The position numbers and the translations under genes were made by a program. A DNA stretch of 64,000 nucleotides from Mucilaginibacter rubeus (GTDB taxonomy: Bacteria > Bacteroidota > Bacteroidia > Sphingobacteriales > Sphingobacteriaceae), in contig NZ_CP043450.1 of NCBI RefSeq assembly GCF_003286415.2, forward strand, positions 2,046,001-2,110,000, in the 5' to 3' direction. This document shows, in pieces, positions 25,215 to 34,227 of this stretch. Below the pieces are notes generated by a model that saw nothing but the letters and a program-made list of their open reading frames with translations, was not told the origin of the DNA and searched no databases. Position 1 is the first letter of the stretch; the number at the start of each line of letters is the position of its first letter.

Positions 25215-25502
25215 TGGCAAAGCAATATGCTAAGCTGTTTGTGATAAGTAGGCTGATTTGTGGGTGTTATCATAAGATGAAGGTTTAATGTTTTTCAAAT
25301 TAAATCCGTCAACACCAAGTTAATGTTAAAGTAATATTATAATACTGATATGTTGTTATTGAAGTGTTTGGATAGTATTCAAGACCTTGATTGGTTTGAA
25401 AAACGTAAGTTTTGGTTTGAATATCGTAATTGAAAAAGTATCAGATACGCGATATTCATATTGGATTTTTTAAGCTAAATTTACTGTACCAATTATTGCA
25501 TC

Positions 25503-25973
25503 ATGATCAATATTACTGTAAACGGGCAACACCACGAGGTAGATGCTGACCCCAATATGCCGCTGCTGTGGGTTATTAGGGATATTCTTGGTTTAACAGG
25601 CACCAAGTACGGGTGTGGGGCCGCTCAATGCGGTGCTTGCACAATTCACCTTAATGGTGAAGCGGTAAGGTCATGCGTAACCAAGTTAAACCGCGCCGCC
25701 GGCCAGCGTATTGTAACAATCGAAGGGCTTTCGGCAAACAATGATCATCCGTTGCAATTGGCCTGGAATGAAATGAATGTTCCGCAGTGTGGTTACTGCC
25801 AGTCCGGACAGATCATGTCTGGTGCGATATTATTGCGTGAAAACTCAAACCCATCCGATCAGGATATCGATGACGCTATGTCTGGTAATATTTGCCGTTG
25901 TGGTACATACCAACGTATCAGGGCTGCCATTCATAAGGCTGCCGCAATGCAGACGGAAGGAGCCAAGCTATGA
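25503..25973 (+). CDS. (2Fe-2S) subunit of a molybdenum hydroxylase (IorA-like)
   Basis: This 156-residue protein carries two [2Fe-2S] clusters: the plant-type site Cys38, Cys43, Cys46, Cys58 and the second site Cys96, Cys99, Cys131, Cys133 ([22 protein letters not shown]). It matches the alpha subunit of isoquinoline 1-oxidoreductase and the small subunits of CO and aldehyde dehydrogenases, passing electrons from the Moco subunit. No signal peptide is visible, so export would require piggy-backing on the Tat-targeted large subunit. Its stop overlaps the start of the cytochrome gene by 4 bases. Confidence 0.95.
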   Translation: MINITVNGQHHEVDADPNMPLLWVIRDILGLTGTKYGCGAAQCGACTIHLNGEAVRSCVTKLNRAAGQRIVTIEGLSANNDHPLQLAWNEMNVPQCGYCQSGQIMSGAILLRENSNPSDQDIDDAMSGNICRCGTYQRIRAAIHKAAAMQTEGAKL

Positions 25974-26578
25974 AAAAACTGATTGTCATTATTCTGATTG
26001 CATCAATCACAGGTTTAGTCACACTATCATTCCGGCCAGAAACTGTAAAAACTAATAAATATCTGGTTTTACCAAAAGACAGTGTTGGCTCAGTGAAAGC
26101 TTTCATGTCTGTTTATACCGTATTAAAGAGTGCGCGCTGTATGAATTGCCATCCCGCCGGAGATTCTCCATTACAGGGTGATGACAACCATATCCATACC
26201 ATGAATGTAAAGCGCGGAGCAGATGGAAAGGGGCTTTATTCGGTGCGCTGCAGTAATTGTCACCAAGCCGAGAACACTGCGGGTTTACACATGCCTCCCG
26301 GGAATCCAAAATGGGGATTGCCACCGGCTAATATGCGTATGGTATTCCAGGGGCGTACCCCACGTCAATTGGCCCTGCAACTGTTGGATCCAAAACAAAA
26401 CGGTGGACGCACAAAAGCACAACTGATTGAACATATGGCTCATGATGACCTGGTTGGCTGGGCCTGGCATCCCGGAGATGGCCGTACTTTGCCGCCAATG
26501 AGCAGACCGGCTTTTGCTGCCCAGGTGCGTTTATGGATAGCCAAGGGTGCATATGCCCCTTCGGCTAAAGCAAAATAA
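25970..26578 (+). CDS. Exported diheme cytochrome c-like protein in the ior operon
   Basis: This 202-residue protein has an N-terminal signal or anchor ([19 protein letters not shown]) and two c-type heme motifs, CMNCH (Cys57-His61) and CSNCH (Cys94-His98). The rest ([36 protein letters not shown]) shows no other domain that I recognise. It overlaps the iorA-like gene by 4 bases and precedes the Moco subunit by 27. It is probably the periplasmic electron acceptor of the enzyme. Heme attachment is inferred from the motifs alone. Confidence 0.82.
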   Translation: MKKLIVIILIASITGLVTLSFRPETVKTNKYLVLPKDSVGSVKAFMSVYTVLKSARCMNCHPAGDSPLQGDDNHIHTMNVKRGADGKGLYSVRCSNCHQAENTAGLHMPPGNPKWGLPPANMRMVFQGRTPRQLALQLLDPKQNGGRTKAQLIEHMAHDDLVGWAWHPGDGRTLPPMSRPAFAAQVRLWIAKGAYAPSAKAK

Positions 26579-26605
26579 AATTTTGAACGAATTAGAGTAG
26601 CCATT

Positions 26606-28762
26606 ATGGAAACCAACTCAATATCAAGAAGGAATTTTCTGCGGGTGTCTGGCCTGGCAGGAACAGCGCTATGCTTAGGCTTTTATTTTCCGGCCAATGC
26701 AAAAAATGAAGAACTGATCGCCGCCTCGGCAGATGGTCAGTCGGGCTTTGAATTTAATGCCTGGATGCGGATAGATACCGATGGCAAGGTTACCCTGACG
26801 GATCACCGTGCAGAAATGGGGCAGGGCTCTTACCAGTCGGTTCCGCAGATTATTGCCGAAGAACTGGAAGTTGATCTGAAAGATATAAATGTCATATTCG
26901 CCATAGGCGATCCTGATAAATATGGCAGCCAGATCACAGGTGGCAGTTCTACCATCAGGGGATCGTATAAAAAGCTGCTTAATTTGAGCGCTACCGCGCG
27001 TGAAATGCTTATTACTGCGGCAGCCAACAAATGGGGCGTTCCTGCGAGTAAGTGTTATGCGCAATCGGGCCATGTAATCCATAAACCTTCCGGTAAAAAA
27101 TTCAATTACGGCGAACTGGTAACGGATGCCTCAAAGCTTTCACCGCCAAAAGATGTAAAGCTTAAAAGCATTTCGGAATACAAACTGATCCGTAAGCCAC
27201 TTAATCGGCTCGATACGCCAATGAAAACCAATGGCGAGGCTATTTTTGGCCTGGATAAAAAACTGCCAGGTATGTTACACGCCGCGGTTGAAAGAAGCCC
27301 GAGGTTGCGTGGAAAGATAAAGAGCTTTGATGACTCAGCTGCACTTAAAGTTCCGGGTGTCAAGAAGGTATTTAAAATACAAATGATGGTTTTTAATACC
27401 ACGCGTGATGGAGTGGTTGTTATTGCCGATTCGACCTGGGCTGCCATGCAAGGCAGGAAAGCTTTGCGGGTTGAATGGGATGATAGCGGTTTTGAACACG
27501 TAAATACCATTGATATCTACAAAGCCCATGAAGAGTTGCTCAAAAAGGAAGAAGGGTTATCGCACAAAAAACAAGGAGATCCTGACGGCGCTTTAGCCAA
27601 GGCGACGCAACAGATCGACGTGATCTATCAAACGCCATATCAGTCGCATGCCGCTATGGAGCCTTTAAATTGCGCTGCATATTATCAGCCGGATAAAATT
27701 GAGATCTGGGGGCCGATACAGGCGCCGGATTGGGTGTTGAATGATATCAGTACCAAATTCAAGATGCCGAAAGATAAAGTGATAGTTAACATGACTTTTT
27801 TAGGCGGCGGTTTCGGTCGAAAAGCCTTTTTAGATTATACCCATGAAGTTGTTGCAATCTCGAAAGAGATTGGCGCACCGGTTCAGGTAGTATGGTCGCG
27901 CGAAGATGATATAAAACAGGGGCCTTATCGTGCCGGGATTTCTTACCGTGGTCAGGGATCAATTGAAAATGGAGAGATAAGCGCCCTGAAATTCAAAATG
28001 GCTGGTCAAAATATCGATCATTGGAATGGCCCTGCGCGTGGCAAAGCTAACGGAAGTACTTCAGAAGGCTTTTTAAAGCCTTACTATGATAGTATAAAAA
28101 ATATCAGTTTTGCTGATGTGCCTTATGAAATGCCGTTGCCCAATATGTGGTGGCGCTCTGTTTATGCCTCAACCAATGGTTTTGCTTACGAAAGTTTCAT
28201 GAATGAGATGGCCGTTTTAGCCGGACAGGATCAGTTGGATTTCAGGAGGAAATACCTGAAAGACGAGCGTTGCCAACGATTGATAGATCGGATGGAAGAG
28301 GTTTCCGGATGGAAATCAAGGCAAAAAAATCAGGGTTACGGCGTGGCCATTACAGAATGCTTTGAAACCACCGTGGGGCAGGTAGTGAAAGTTTCCAGGA
28401 ATGCGGAAGGCAAAGTTAAGATAGATAAAGTTTGGGCCGTAATGGACTGTGGGTGGTACGTTAACCCGGATATCATCAAGGCACAGGTGGAAGGCTCGGT
28501 AGTGATGGCCCTTGGGGCAGCTACCATACACGAGATCACCTTTAAAAACGGCCTGGTGGAGCAGAATAATTTTTATGACTACCTGATGCCGCGAATGAGC
28601 GATGCCCCGCCTGTGGAAGTACATATTATGGAAAACACGGCGGATGCCGGTGGTGTTGGGGAGCCTGGCTTGCCGCCGTTTGCGCCTGCGCTTACCGATG
28701 CTATTTATGATCTTACCGGTAACCGTATCAGGAAACTGCCTTTTAATATGAATGCCGTTTAA
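26606..28762 (+). CDS. Molybdopterin-binding large subunit, isoquinoline 1-oxidoreductase/aldehyde dehydrogenase type (IorB-like)
   Basis: This 718-residue xanthine-oxidase-family protein has a Tat signal (SRRNFLRVSGLAGTALCLGF). Molybdopterin contacts include FLGGGFGRKAF, and the C-terminal GGVGEPGLPPFAPALTDA contains the catalytic Glu (Glu686) of the family. Such enzymes hydroxylate aldehydes or N-heterocycles with water as oxygen donor. With the 2Fe-2S subunit and the diheme cytochrome it forms a periplasmic dehydrogenase; the substrate cannot be deduced. A run of 18 bases separates it from the XdhC maturation gene. Confidence 0.94.
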   Translation: METNSISRRNFLRVSGLAGTALCLGFYFPANAKNEELIAASADGQSGFEFNAWMRIDTDGKVTLTDHRAEMGQGSYQSVPQIIAEELEVDLKDINVIFAIGDPDKYGSQITGGSSTIRGSYKKLLNLSATAREMLITAAANKWGVPASKCYAQSGHVIHKPSGKKFNYGELVTDASKLSPPKDVKLKSISEYKLIRKPLNRLDTPMKTNGEAIFGLDKKLPGMLHAAVERSPRLRGKIKSFDDSAALKVPGVKKVFKIQMMVFNTTRDGVVVIADSTWAAMQGRKALRVEWDDSGFEHVNTIDIYKAHEELLKKEEGLSHKKQGDPDGALAKATQQIDVIYQTPYQSHAAMEPLNCAAYYQPDKIEIWGPIQAPDWVLNDISTKFKMPKDKVIVNMTFLGGGFGRKAFLDYTHEVVAISKEIGAPVQVVWSREDDIKQGPYRAGISYRGQGSIENGEISALKFKMAGQNIDHWNGPARGKANGSTSEGFLKPYYDSIKNISFADVPYEMPLPNMWWRSVYASTNGFAYESFMNEMAVLAGQDQLDFRRKYLKDERCQRLIDRMEEVSGWKSRQKNQGYGVAITECFETTVGQVVKVSRNAEGKVKIDKVWAVMDCGWYVNPDIIKAQVEGSVVMALGAATIHEITFKNGLVEQNNFYDYLMPRMSDAPPVEVHIMENTADAGGVGEPGLPPFAPALTDAIYDLTGNRIRKLPFNMNAV

Positions 28763-28780
28763 TAAAGTATTCTTGATTGC

Positions 28781-29890
28781 ATGAAAGAAATCATTGACAT
28801 CGTAGCGGCTTATGAGGAGGCGGTAAAATCGGGCAAAAAGACGGCCTTGGCTACGGTGGTGCTCGTGGAAGGTTCGGCTTACCGTAGGGCGGGGGCACGG
28901 ATGCTGATCACCGAAGATGGTCAGCTAACAGGTGCTATAAGCGGCGGTTGCCTGGAAGGAGATGCCTTGCGCAAAGCCCGCATGGTTATTTTACAGCAGG
29001 AGTCGCTTCTGGTTACTTATGATACGATGGATGACGACGATGCCAAACTTGGTGTAGGCCTCGGTTGCAATGGTATTATACATATCCTCATCGAGCCCAT
29101 TAATGACAAGCAACCAAACCCGGTAACCCTGCTGAAAGCGGTAATAGCCTCACGCGGATACACAGTTTTAGTTACGGTATTCTCCATGACCGACCGTAAG
29201 GCTCCGCAACCGGGATCGTGTTTATGCCTGACTGGAAATGAAACTTTGCCAAACGGATTAGAAACATTGCCATATCAGAATGAGTTGCTGGAGGATGCAA
29301 GAAATGCACTGGATAATCAGCGCTCGTCGGTTACCGCCTATAATGGTTATACCGCCTTTGTTGAATGCGTTAAGCCTTTAATCTCTTTAGTAATCATCGG
29401 CGCGGGGAATGATGCTATGCCTTTAACCAAAATAGCCTCGGTATTAGGTTGGAATATTACTTTGGTTGACGGCAGGCCTAATTACGCTACAGCAGAACGG
29501 TTCCCCTCGGTAAATAAGATAGTAATTGCAAAACCCGACCAGGTTTTGGCTAATCTTGAAATAAACGAATGGACAGCCTTTGTGCTGATGACGCATAATT
29601 ATAACTACGAGATTGCTTTTCTGAAATCCATTTTACCCTTACAAACTTCTTATATCGGAATTTTAGGTCCCCGGAAAAAATTGGAGCGTATGCTGGATGA
29701 ATTGGAGGCAGGGGGAACATTTGTTAGTCCCGCAAATCTCGAAGCTATTTACGGGCCGGTTGGTCTGGATATCGGCTCGGAAACATCAGAAGAGATCGCA
29801 TTATCAATTGTAGCGGAAATAAAAGCGGTGTTTGCAGCACGAAACGGAAACTCGTTGAAATATAAAACAAGCCTGATCCACAGCGCTTAA
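28781..29890 (+). CDS. XdhC/CoxI-family molybdenum cofactor maturation protein
   Basis: This 369-residue cytoplasmic protein has an N-terminal XdhC/CoxI domain (GSAYRRAGARMLITEDGQLT, GAISGGCLEGDALRKAR, VGLGCNGIIHILIEP) and a C-terminal Rossmann domain (LVIIGAGNDAMPLTKIASVL, FVLMTHNYNYEIAFL, YIGILGPRKKLERML). XdhC proteins bind Moco, aid its sulfuration and insert it into hydroxylases. Its place at the end of the ior-like operon fits maturation of that enzyme. Confidence 0.93.
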   Translation: MKEIIDIVAAYEEAVKSGKKTALATVVLVEGSAYRRAGARMLITEDGQLTGAISGGCLEGDALRKARMVILQQESLLVTYDTMDDDDAKLGVGLGCNGIIHILIEPINDKQPNPVTLLKAVIASRGYTVLVTVFSMTDRKAPQPGSCLCLTGNETLPNGLETLPYQNELLEDARNALDNQRSSVTAYNGYTAFVECVKPLISLVIIGAGNDAMPLTKIASVLGWNITLVDGRPNYATAERFPSVNKIVIAKPDQVLANLEINEWTAFVLMTHNYNYEIAFLKSILPLQTSYIGILGPRKKLERMLDELEAGGTFVSPANLEAIYGPVGLDIGSETSEEIALSIVAEIKAVFAARNGNSLKYKTSLIHSA

Positions 29891-30073
29891 AAGGCGGAAC
29901 ACATAAAGAGATTCCGATCAGGCATTTGCGATATTTCAGACTGGTAGCGCAAAATCACGATATATCAAGAAGCCTTCTTATTACAAATATTTGACTTTTA
30001 ATATTTTAACAAATGGCATGTGTTTGGTGTTATCTTTAGAAATCACTACATCACTAACGTTAAACAAAAAAAC

Positions 30074-31813
30074 ATGTCAAAAAAAGTAGCTGAACAGCTT
30101 GTAGATATGCTGATACAGGCAGGTATTAAGCGCATTTACGCCATTACGGGCGATAGTTTGAACGAACTTAACGATGCCGTCCGCAGAACTCCCGAATTAA
30201 AATGGATCCATGTACGTAATGAGGAAGCCGGCGCTTTTGCAGCCTCGGCCGATGCGCAATTAAGCGGTCTTGCCTGCTGCGCAGGCAGTAGTGGGCCGGG
30301 GCATGTGCATTTGGTAAACGGTCTTTATGATGCTCACCGTTCGGGAGCCCCTGTTCTGGCTATTGCATCAACCTGCGCCACCAAGGAGTTTGGCAGCAAT
30401 TACTTCCAGGAAACCAATGTTATTAAGCTTTTTGACGATTGCAGCTACTATAACCAGGTAGCCGCCAATAATAAACAGGTACCACGTATGGTGCAGGCTG
30501 CTATTCAAACCGCAATTCAGCGTAAGGGTGTTGGCGTTTTGGGCTTTCCGGGAGATGTGGCAGGAGAGGAGGCGGTGGAAATTGATTCATCGGTAAATAA
30601 CTTTTTTTGCAAGGCCAATATTACCCCGGTATGGGAAGAGCTGGTACAACTATCTGATCTAATCAACCGTCATCCTAAGGTTTGCATTTTTGGTGGTATT
30701 GGTTGTGCCGATGCACACGATGAAGTTGTTGAACTTGCTTCGTTGATCAAAGCCCCGGTTGGTTATTCCTTCCGCGGGAAAATGTTTTTGGAGCACGATA
30801 ACCCTTACGAGGTTGGCATGACCGGTTTGCTTGGTCTCCCTGCTGCCTATCATAGCATGCATGAGAGCGATCTTGTTATCCTTTTGGGTACCGATTTTCC
30901 TTACACGCCTTTCTATCCGCAGGATAAAAAGATAGTGCAGATTGATATCAAGCCCGAAAATCTTGGTCGGCGGGCCAAATTGTATATGGGCCTTTATGGC
31001 GATATTAAATCTACTTTAAAAGCTTTAATCCCCTTACTTAAAGAAAAAACCGACAGAAGCTTTTTAGACGCTCAGCTGCACGTACATGCCAAAGTGAAAG
31101 AACAGCAGCAGGCTTATATTAAAGACTATGGCAAACATGACGCTATCCACCCGGAAGCTCTGGCGGCTTTGGTGGACGAATATGCTTCTGACGACGCTAT
31201 TTTTACCTGTGACACCGGTATGTGTAACGTTTGGAGTGCCCGGCATATCAGCGCGAATGGTCGCCGATCTATGATCGGCTCGTTTGTTCATGGCTCTATG
31301 GCTAATGCCATGCCGCATGCCATAGGGGCCGCGTTGGCCTGCCCTGACAGGCAGGTAGTGGCTATGTGTGGTGATGGAGGTATCTCTATGTTATTGGGTG
31401 ATCTGGCTACCATCAAACAATATAATCTGCCTATAAAAATTATTGTGTTTAATAACCGCGCGCTGGGTATGGTGAAGCTTGAGATGGAGGTAATGGGTTT
31501 ACCGGATTTCGAGGTCGACATGCACAACCCTGATTTTACGCTCGTGGCCGAATCAATGGGTATAAAAGGGATCACAATAAATGATCCGCAGGATCTTGAA
31601 CAGGGGATAGCCGAGGCTTTCGCGCACGAGGGACCTGTGTTGGTGAATGTTTATACCGACGGAACAGCCCTTGCCCTCCCTCCGCATATCGAACTTAAAA
31701 TGGTTGCTGGCATGGCTGTTTCTATGACCAAAATGATGCTTGGTGGTAAATTTGATGAGGTTTTAGCAACTGTAAAAGGCAACTATAAGCATTTGCCTGA
31801 GATATTTGATTAA
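30074..31813 (+). CDS. poxB: ThDP-dependent pyruvate oxidase/dehydrogenase (PoxB-like)
   Basis: This 579-residue protein starts at the ATG at 30074 (MSKKVAEQLVDML). An upstream in-frame ATG at 30020 lies in the promoter-like region and adds 18 unconserved residues. It has the three-domain ThDP fold: YAITGDSLNELNDAVR and RNEEAGAFAASADAQL (catalytic Glu) at the N-terminus, a central FAD-binding-like domain, and GDGGISMLLGDLATIKQYNL, the GDG-N ThDP/Mg motif, near the C-terminus. PoxB decarboxylates pyruvate to acetate and feeds electrons to quinone at the membrane. Other ThDP oxidases are possible. A terminator hairpin follows. Confidence 0.88.
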   Translation: MSKKVAEQLVDMLIQAGIKRIYAITGDSLNELNDAVRRTPELKWIHVRNEEAGAFAASADAQLSGLACCAGSSGPGHVHLVNGLYDAHRSGAPVLAIASTCATKEFGSNYFQETNVIKLFDDCSYYNQVAANNKQVPRMVQAAIQTAIQRKGVGVLGFPGDVAGEEAVEIDSSVNNFFCKANITPVWEELVQLSDLINRHPKVCIFGGIGCADAHDEVVELASLIKAPVGYSFRGKMFLEHDNPYEVGMTGLLGLPAAYHSMHESDLVILLGTDFPYTPFYPQDKKIVQIDIKPENLGRRAKLYMGLYGDIKSTLKALIPLLKEKTDRSFLDAQLHVHAKVKEQQQAYIKDYGKHDAIHPEALAALVDEYASDDAIFTCDTGMCNVWSARHISANGRRSMIGSFVHGSMANAMPHAIGAALACPDRQVVAMCGDGGISMLLGDLATIKQYNLPIKIIVFNNRALGMVKLEMEVMGLPDFEVDMHNPDFTLVAESMGIKGITINDPQDLEQGIAEAFAHEGPVLVNVYTDGTALALPPHIELKMVAGMAVSMTKMMLGGKFDEVLATVKGNYKHLPEIFD

Positions 31814-31831
31814 TACATAAATGCCATTAAT

Positions 31832-31876
31832 AACAGGTAGCGGGAGTCTTGAACTTCTGCTGCCTGTTTTGTTTTT
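31832..31876 (+). terminator. Terminator after the PoxB-like gene
   Basis: AACAGGTAGC (31832-31841) pairs with GCTGCCTGTT (31859-31868), with one G-T pair, and runs into TTGTTTTT. It lies 19 bases after the stop codon. Confidence 0.75.
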
Positions 31877-31911
31877 GGGTTCAACTGAAAGTTTAAGTGT
31901 GATATTGTTTG

Positions 31912-32397
31912 TTATGAATTGATAGGCGATATTTTTTTGAAAATACCCGCTACAAGATTGATTAAAAAAAGTATTTGGGAAATGAGTAAGGACATAATAA
32001 TTGTGCTGTAAATAATGGTGTCCATGTGTTGCTTTTGCTGTTGATATTCTACAAAATCATAGTACCGCCGTGGCGCCTCCGCAGGATTTGGCAACAGCCA
32101 GATTTTAAGAATAACGATGGAAAAAACAGTTGCCGTAATTGCTATGTGAAGCCAGCGCAGCGTTAATAAAGGCAATATGCTATCGGCAAGAAAATAAAAT
32201 AGCCATAAAATAATTAAAGTAACTACCAAAATTTGGCACATTGCTGCCATGGATATCACAAAATAAGTGTCGTGGAGGTTGATATCAAATGATGAGTGTT
32301 TGTTACTCAATAAAGAAAGAGCAGAAAGTAACACAGCAGTGAGGATCAGCAGGTGCTGCGGATGTGTTTTGATATTCAAAAAAGGATAAAGTTTCAA
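31912..32397 (-). CDS. Four-helix membrane protein with a cytochrome-oxidase-like HDTYFV motif
   Basis: This 161-residue protein has four hydrophobic segments (about residues 15-32, 45-70, 78-100, 127-150). The frame opens only four codons before a TTG, the sole upstream start, so translation begins at TTG. Residues 38-50 read DINLHDTYFVISM. That closely resembles the HDTY(F/Y)V stretch of heme-copper oxidase subunit I, but the heme/CuB histidines that follow there (AHFHYV) are absent here. No other oxidase gene is nearby. The function is unknown; it may be an oxidase-derived fragment that became a separate family. Confidence 0.6.
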   Translation of the reverse strand: MKLYPFLNIKTHPQHLLILTAVLLSALSLLSNKHSSFDINLHDTYFVISMAAMCQILVVTLIILWLFYFLADSILPLLTLRWLHIAITATVFSIVILKIWLLPNPAEAPRRYYDFVEYQQQKQHMDTIIYSTIIMSLLISQILFLINLVAGIFKKISPINS

Positions 32398-32514
32398 GAT
32401 GTTTTTTTATTGCTGATATAAAGCTATAGATAAATGGAGTTAAATCATTACTTATTATGAAGTTTATACTGGCTTGTTAATCAAAAACTACCTTTACGCA
32501 AGCATGCAATAACT

Positions 32515-33036
32515 ATGGTACCAATTAAAGGCAGCAAGTTCATTTTAAGACCGTGGCGATTAACCGACGCTGCATCATTACAACGTCATGCCAATAATAT
32601 CAATGTTGCTCGTTTCCTGTTTGATCGCTTTCCGCACCCCTATACCAAGGCTGATGCTGAAAGATGGGTATTAGCTCATCAAAGTAAGGCCGTTGTGACA
32701 AATTTAGCTATCGTAATCGACGATAACGCGGTTGGGGCAATTGACTTTAAGCAAGGTGATGACATCTATCGCAAGAGTGCCTCAATAGGGTATTGGTTGG
32801 GAGAGCAGTATTGGGGCAGGGGAATAGCCACCGAAGCTATTCGGTTAATTATTCCATATGCGTTTTACAACTTTGATATCATCCGGATCCAGGCTACTGT
32901 AAATGGTAACAACCTGGCATCAATGCGGGTGCTTGAAAAAGCGGGTTTTACTAAGGAGGGTATCATGAAAGACGCGATCATAAAAGGCGGCGAAATTATG
33001 GATGAGCACTTATATGCGATTCTTAAAGATGCCTGA
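32515..33036 (+). CDS. GNAT N-acetyltransferase (RimJ/RimL-like)
   Basis: This 173-residue protein has the GNAT fold. FILRPWRLTDAASLQRHAN opens the domain, GYWLGEQYWGRGIATEA holds the acetyl-CoA pyrophosphate loop, and the end has NLASMRVLEKAGFTKEGIMK. The RimJ/RimL group acetylates protein N-termini or small amines; the substrate is not predictable. The gene stands alone between two orphan genes transcribed the other way. Confidence 0.92.
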   Translation: MVPIKGSKFILRPWRLTDAASLQRHANNINVARFLFDRFPHPYTKADAERWVLAHQSKAVVTNLAIVIDDNAVGAIDFKQGDDIYRKSASIGYWLGEQYWGRGIATEAIRLIIPYAFYNFDIIRIQATVNGNNLASMRVLEKAGFTKEGIMKDAIIKGGEIMDEHLYAILKDA

Positions 33037-33063
33037 AAAAACTTGGTTAACAGCTTTGTGTTG

Positions 33064-33558
33064 TTATAATTTCAAATGCGCTACAATATTATTATCCCTG
33101 ATCTGGATGAAATTGATATTTTCATCATGTGGATCGTAATCTATACTTAATACAAGATCGCCTATTTTATAGTGGTCTATCAGGAAATGTTTATCCAATA
33201 GTGGTGAAACTTCGTGATTGGTTTGTGTTGGGTTGCCTGCTTTTTGGAAGACATCGTTCCTGGTGTCGGTAAACGAAATTTCAAAAGGCAGGAAGTATTG
33301 AATATCTTGTTTCGGGTAAATATTCAGATGGGAAAATATTGGTTGTCCTGGTTCCAAAACTATCAATTCATCTTCATCAATAACAGCATCATCGTTGGTG
33401 AAGCCTAAATCAATATGCAGGGTTTCAGACCGTATATAGTCGCTCTCCAAAATATTGTATCGACTCAGATCGGTGAAGGTTTTAGCTAAGAACGCCTGAA
33501 AATCATCGTTGTAAAGATAAGAGCCGAACTGATCTGTAAAATGAAGATAATTGAACAT
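33064..33558 (-). CDS. Hypothetical acidic protein
   Basis: This 164-residue soluble protein has no signal peptide, membrane helix or cysteine motif. It is acidic, with segments such as FTNDDAVIDEDELIVLEPGQ and IDYDPHDENINFIQIRDNN. I do not recognise a family. Size and acidity are reminiscent of immunity-type proteins, but no toxin gene is beside it, so this is not a functional claim. Codon use looks like its neighbours. It converges with the GNAT gene. Confidence 0.6.
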   Translation of the reverse strand: MFNYLHFTDQFGSYLYNDDFQAFLAKTFTDLSRYNILESDYIRSETLHIDLGFTNDDAVIDEDELIVLEPGQPIFSHLNIYPKQDIQYFLPFEISFTDTRNDVFQKAGNPTQTNHEVSPLLDKHFLIDHYKIGDLVLSIDYDPHDENINFIQIRDNNIVAHLKL

Positions 33559-33633
33559 ATTTACTGTTTTTGATTATCTGATAAAACTACAACAAATCAA
33601 AATAAAGCTAAACTATGTTTTTACATTAGCTGT

Positions 33634-34158
33634 ATGATTACACGCTTTGCACCAGGTTTATTTTTAAGGGAAGAGAGTGAGGGTGTTTTGGTTGTTACTT
33701 ATGAAGACCCGGTATCATCGTTCGAAAAAACAATTCATTTAAATTCAACAGCGATTATTTACAACGATCGACAAAAATCTAAAGCCGTTGTTATCGACAA
33801 AAATAGCTTAGTATTGATAACGATCAATCAAGGATCAAGGGGAACAAATACATGCGCTGAAATTTATATAAAGAATCAGGATGACATGGTTTTGCTTGCT
33901 ACTTTTTCCATTGTTGAAGCGGTTAACGATCTGCGAAAAACGAGATGTTATAAACTCGTGGAATATATTGCAAACAGGTTGAAGGTTAAATATGGGATTG
34001 AATGGGAATACAAAATTTCTGTAGACACACCGGAAAAAGAAAAAGAATTTAATAAGAATGTTTTCATCGTAATCCTAACGCTGATAGTGACCTTTATTTT
34101 AATTTACTACAGGTTAAAGTATGATATCGATCATCCTAAAATAAATTACGGCCGTTGA
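33634..34158 (+). CDS. Hypothetical protein with C-terminal membrane helix
   Basis: This 174-residue protein has a mostly soluble N-terminal region and one clear transmembrane helix near the end (NVFIVILTLIVTFILIYYRL), followed by a short charged tail. It is predicted to be a tail-anchored inner-membrane protein facing the cytoplasm. No family is recognised. It is separated by about 70 bases from the UMF1 transporter downstream and 75 bases from the divergent orphan gene upstream. Confidence 0.6.
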   Translation: MITRFAPGLFLREESEGVLVVTYEDPVSSFEKTIHLNSTAIIYNDRQKSKAVVIDKNSLVLITINQGSRGTNTCAEIYIKNQDDMVLLATFSIVEAVNDLRKTRCYKLVEYIANRLKVKYGIEWEYKISVDTPEKEKEFNKNVFIVILTLIVTFILIYYRLKYDIDHPKINYGR

Positions 34159-34227
34159 TGATATAAAGCAATTTATTTTTCCTCTGTAAATTGGGCTTCC
34201 TCTAAAATTCATACTTTTAAGGCCGCA

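Noticed and set aside
30020..30073. N-terminal extension of the PoxB-like protein
   Set aside because: The upstream in-frame ATG adds 18 residues not expected for the family and lies in the promoter-like region (TATCTTTA at 30031).
33064..34158. Toxin-immunity system
   Set aside because: The small acidic protein resembles immunity proteins in general character only; no polymorphic toxin, Rhs or secretion effector gene is present next to it.
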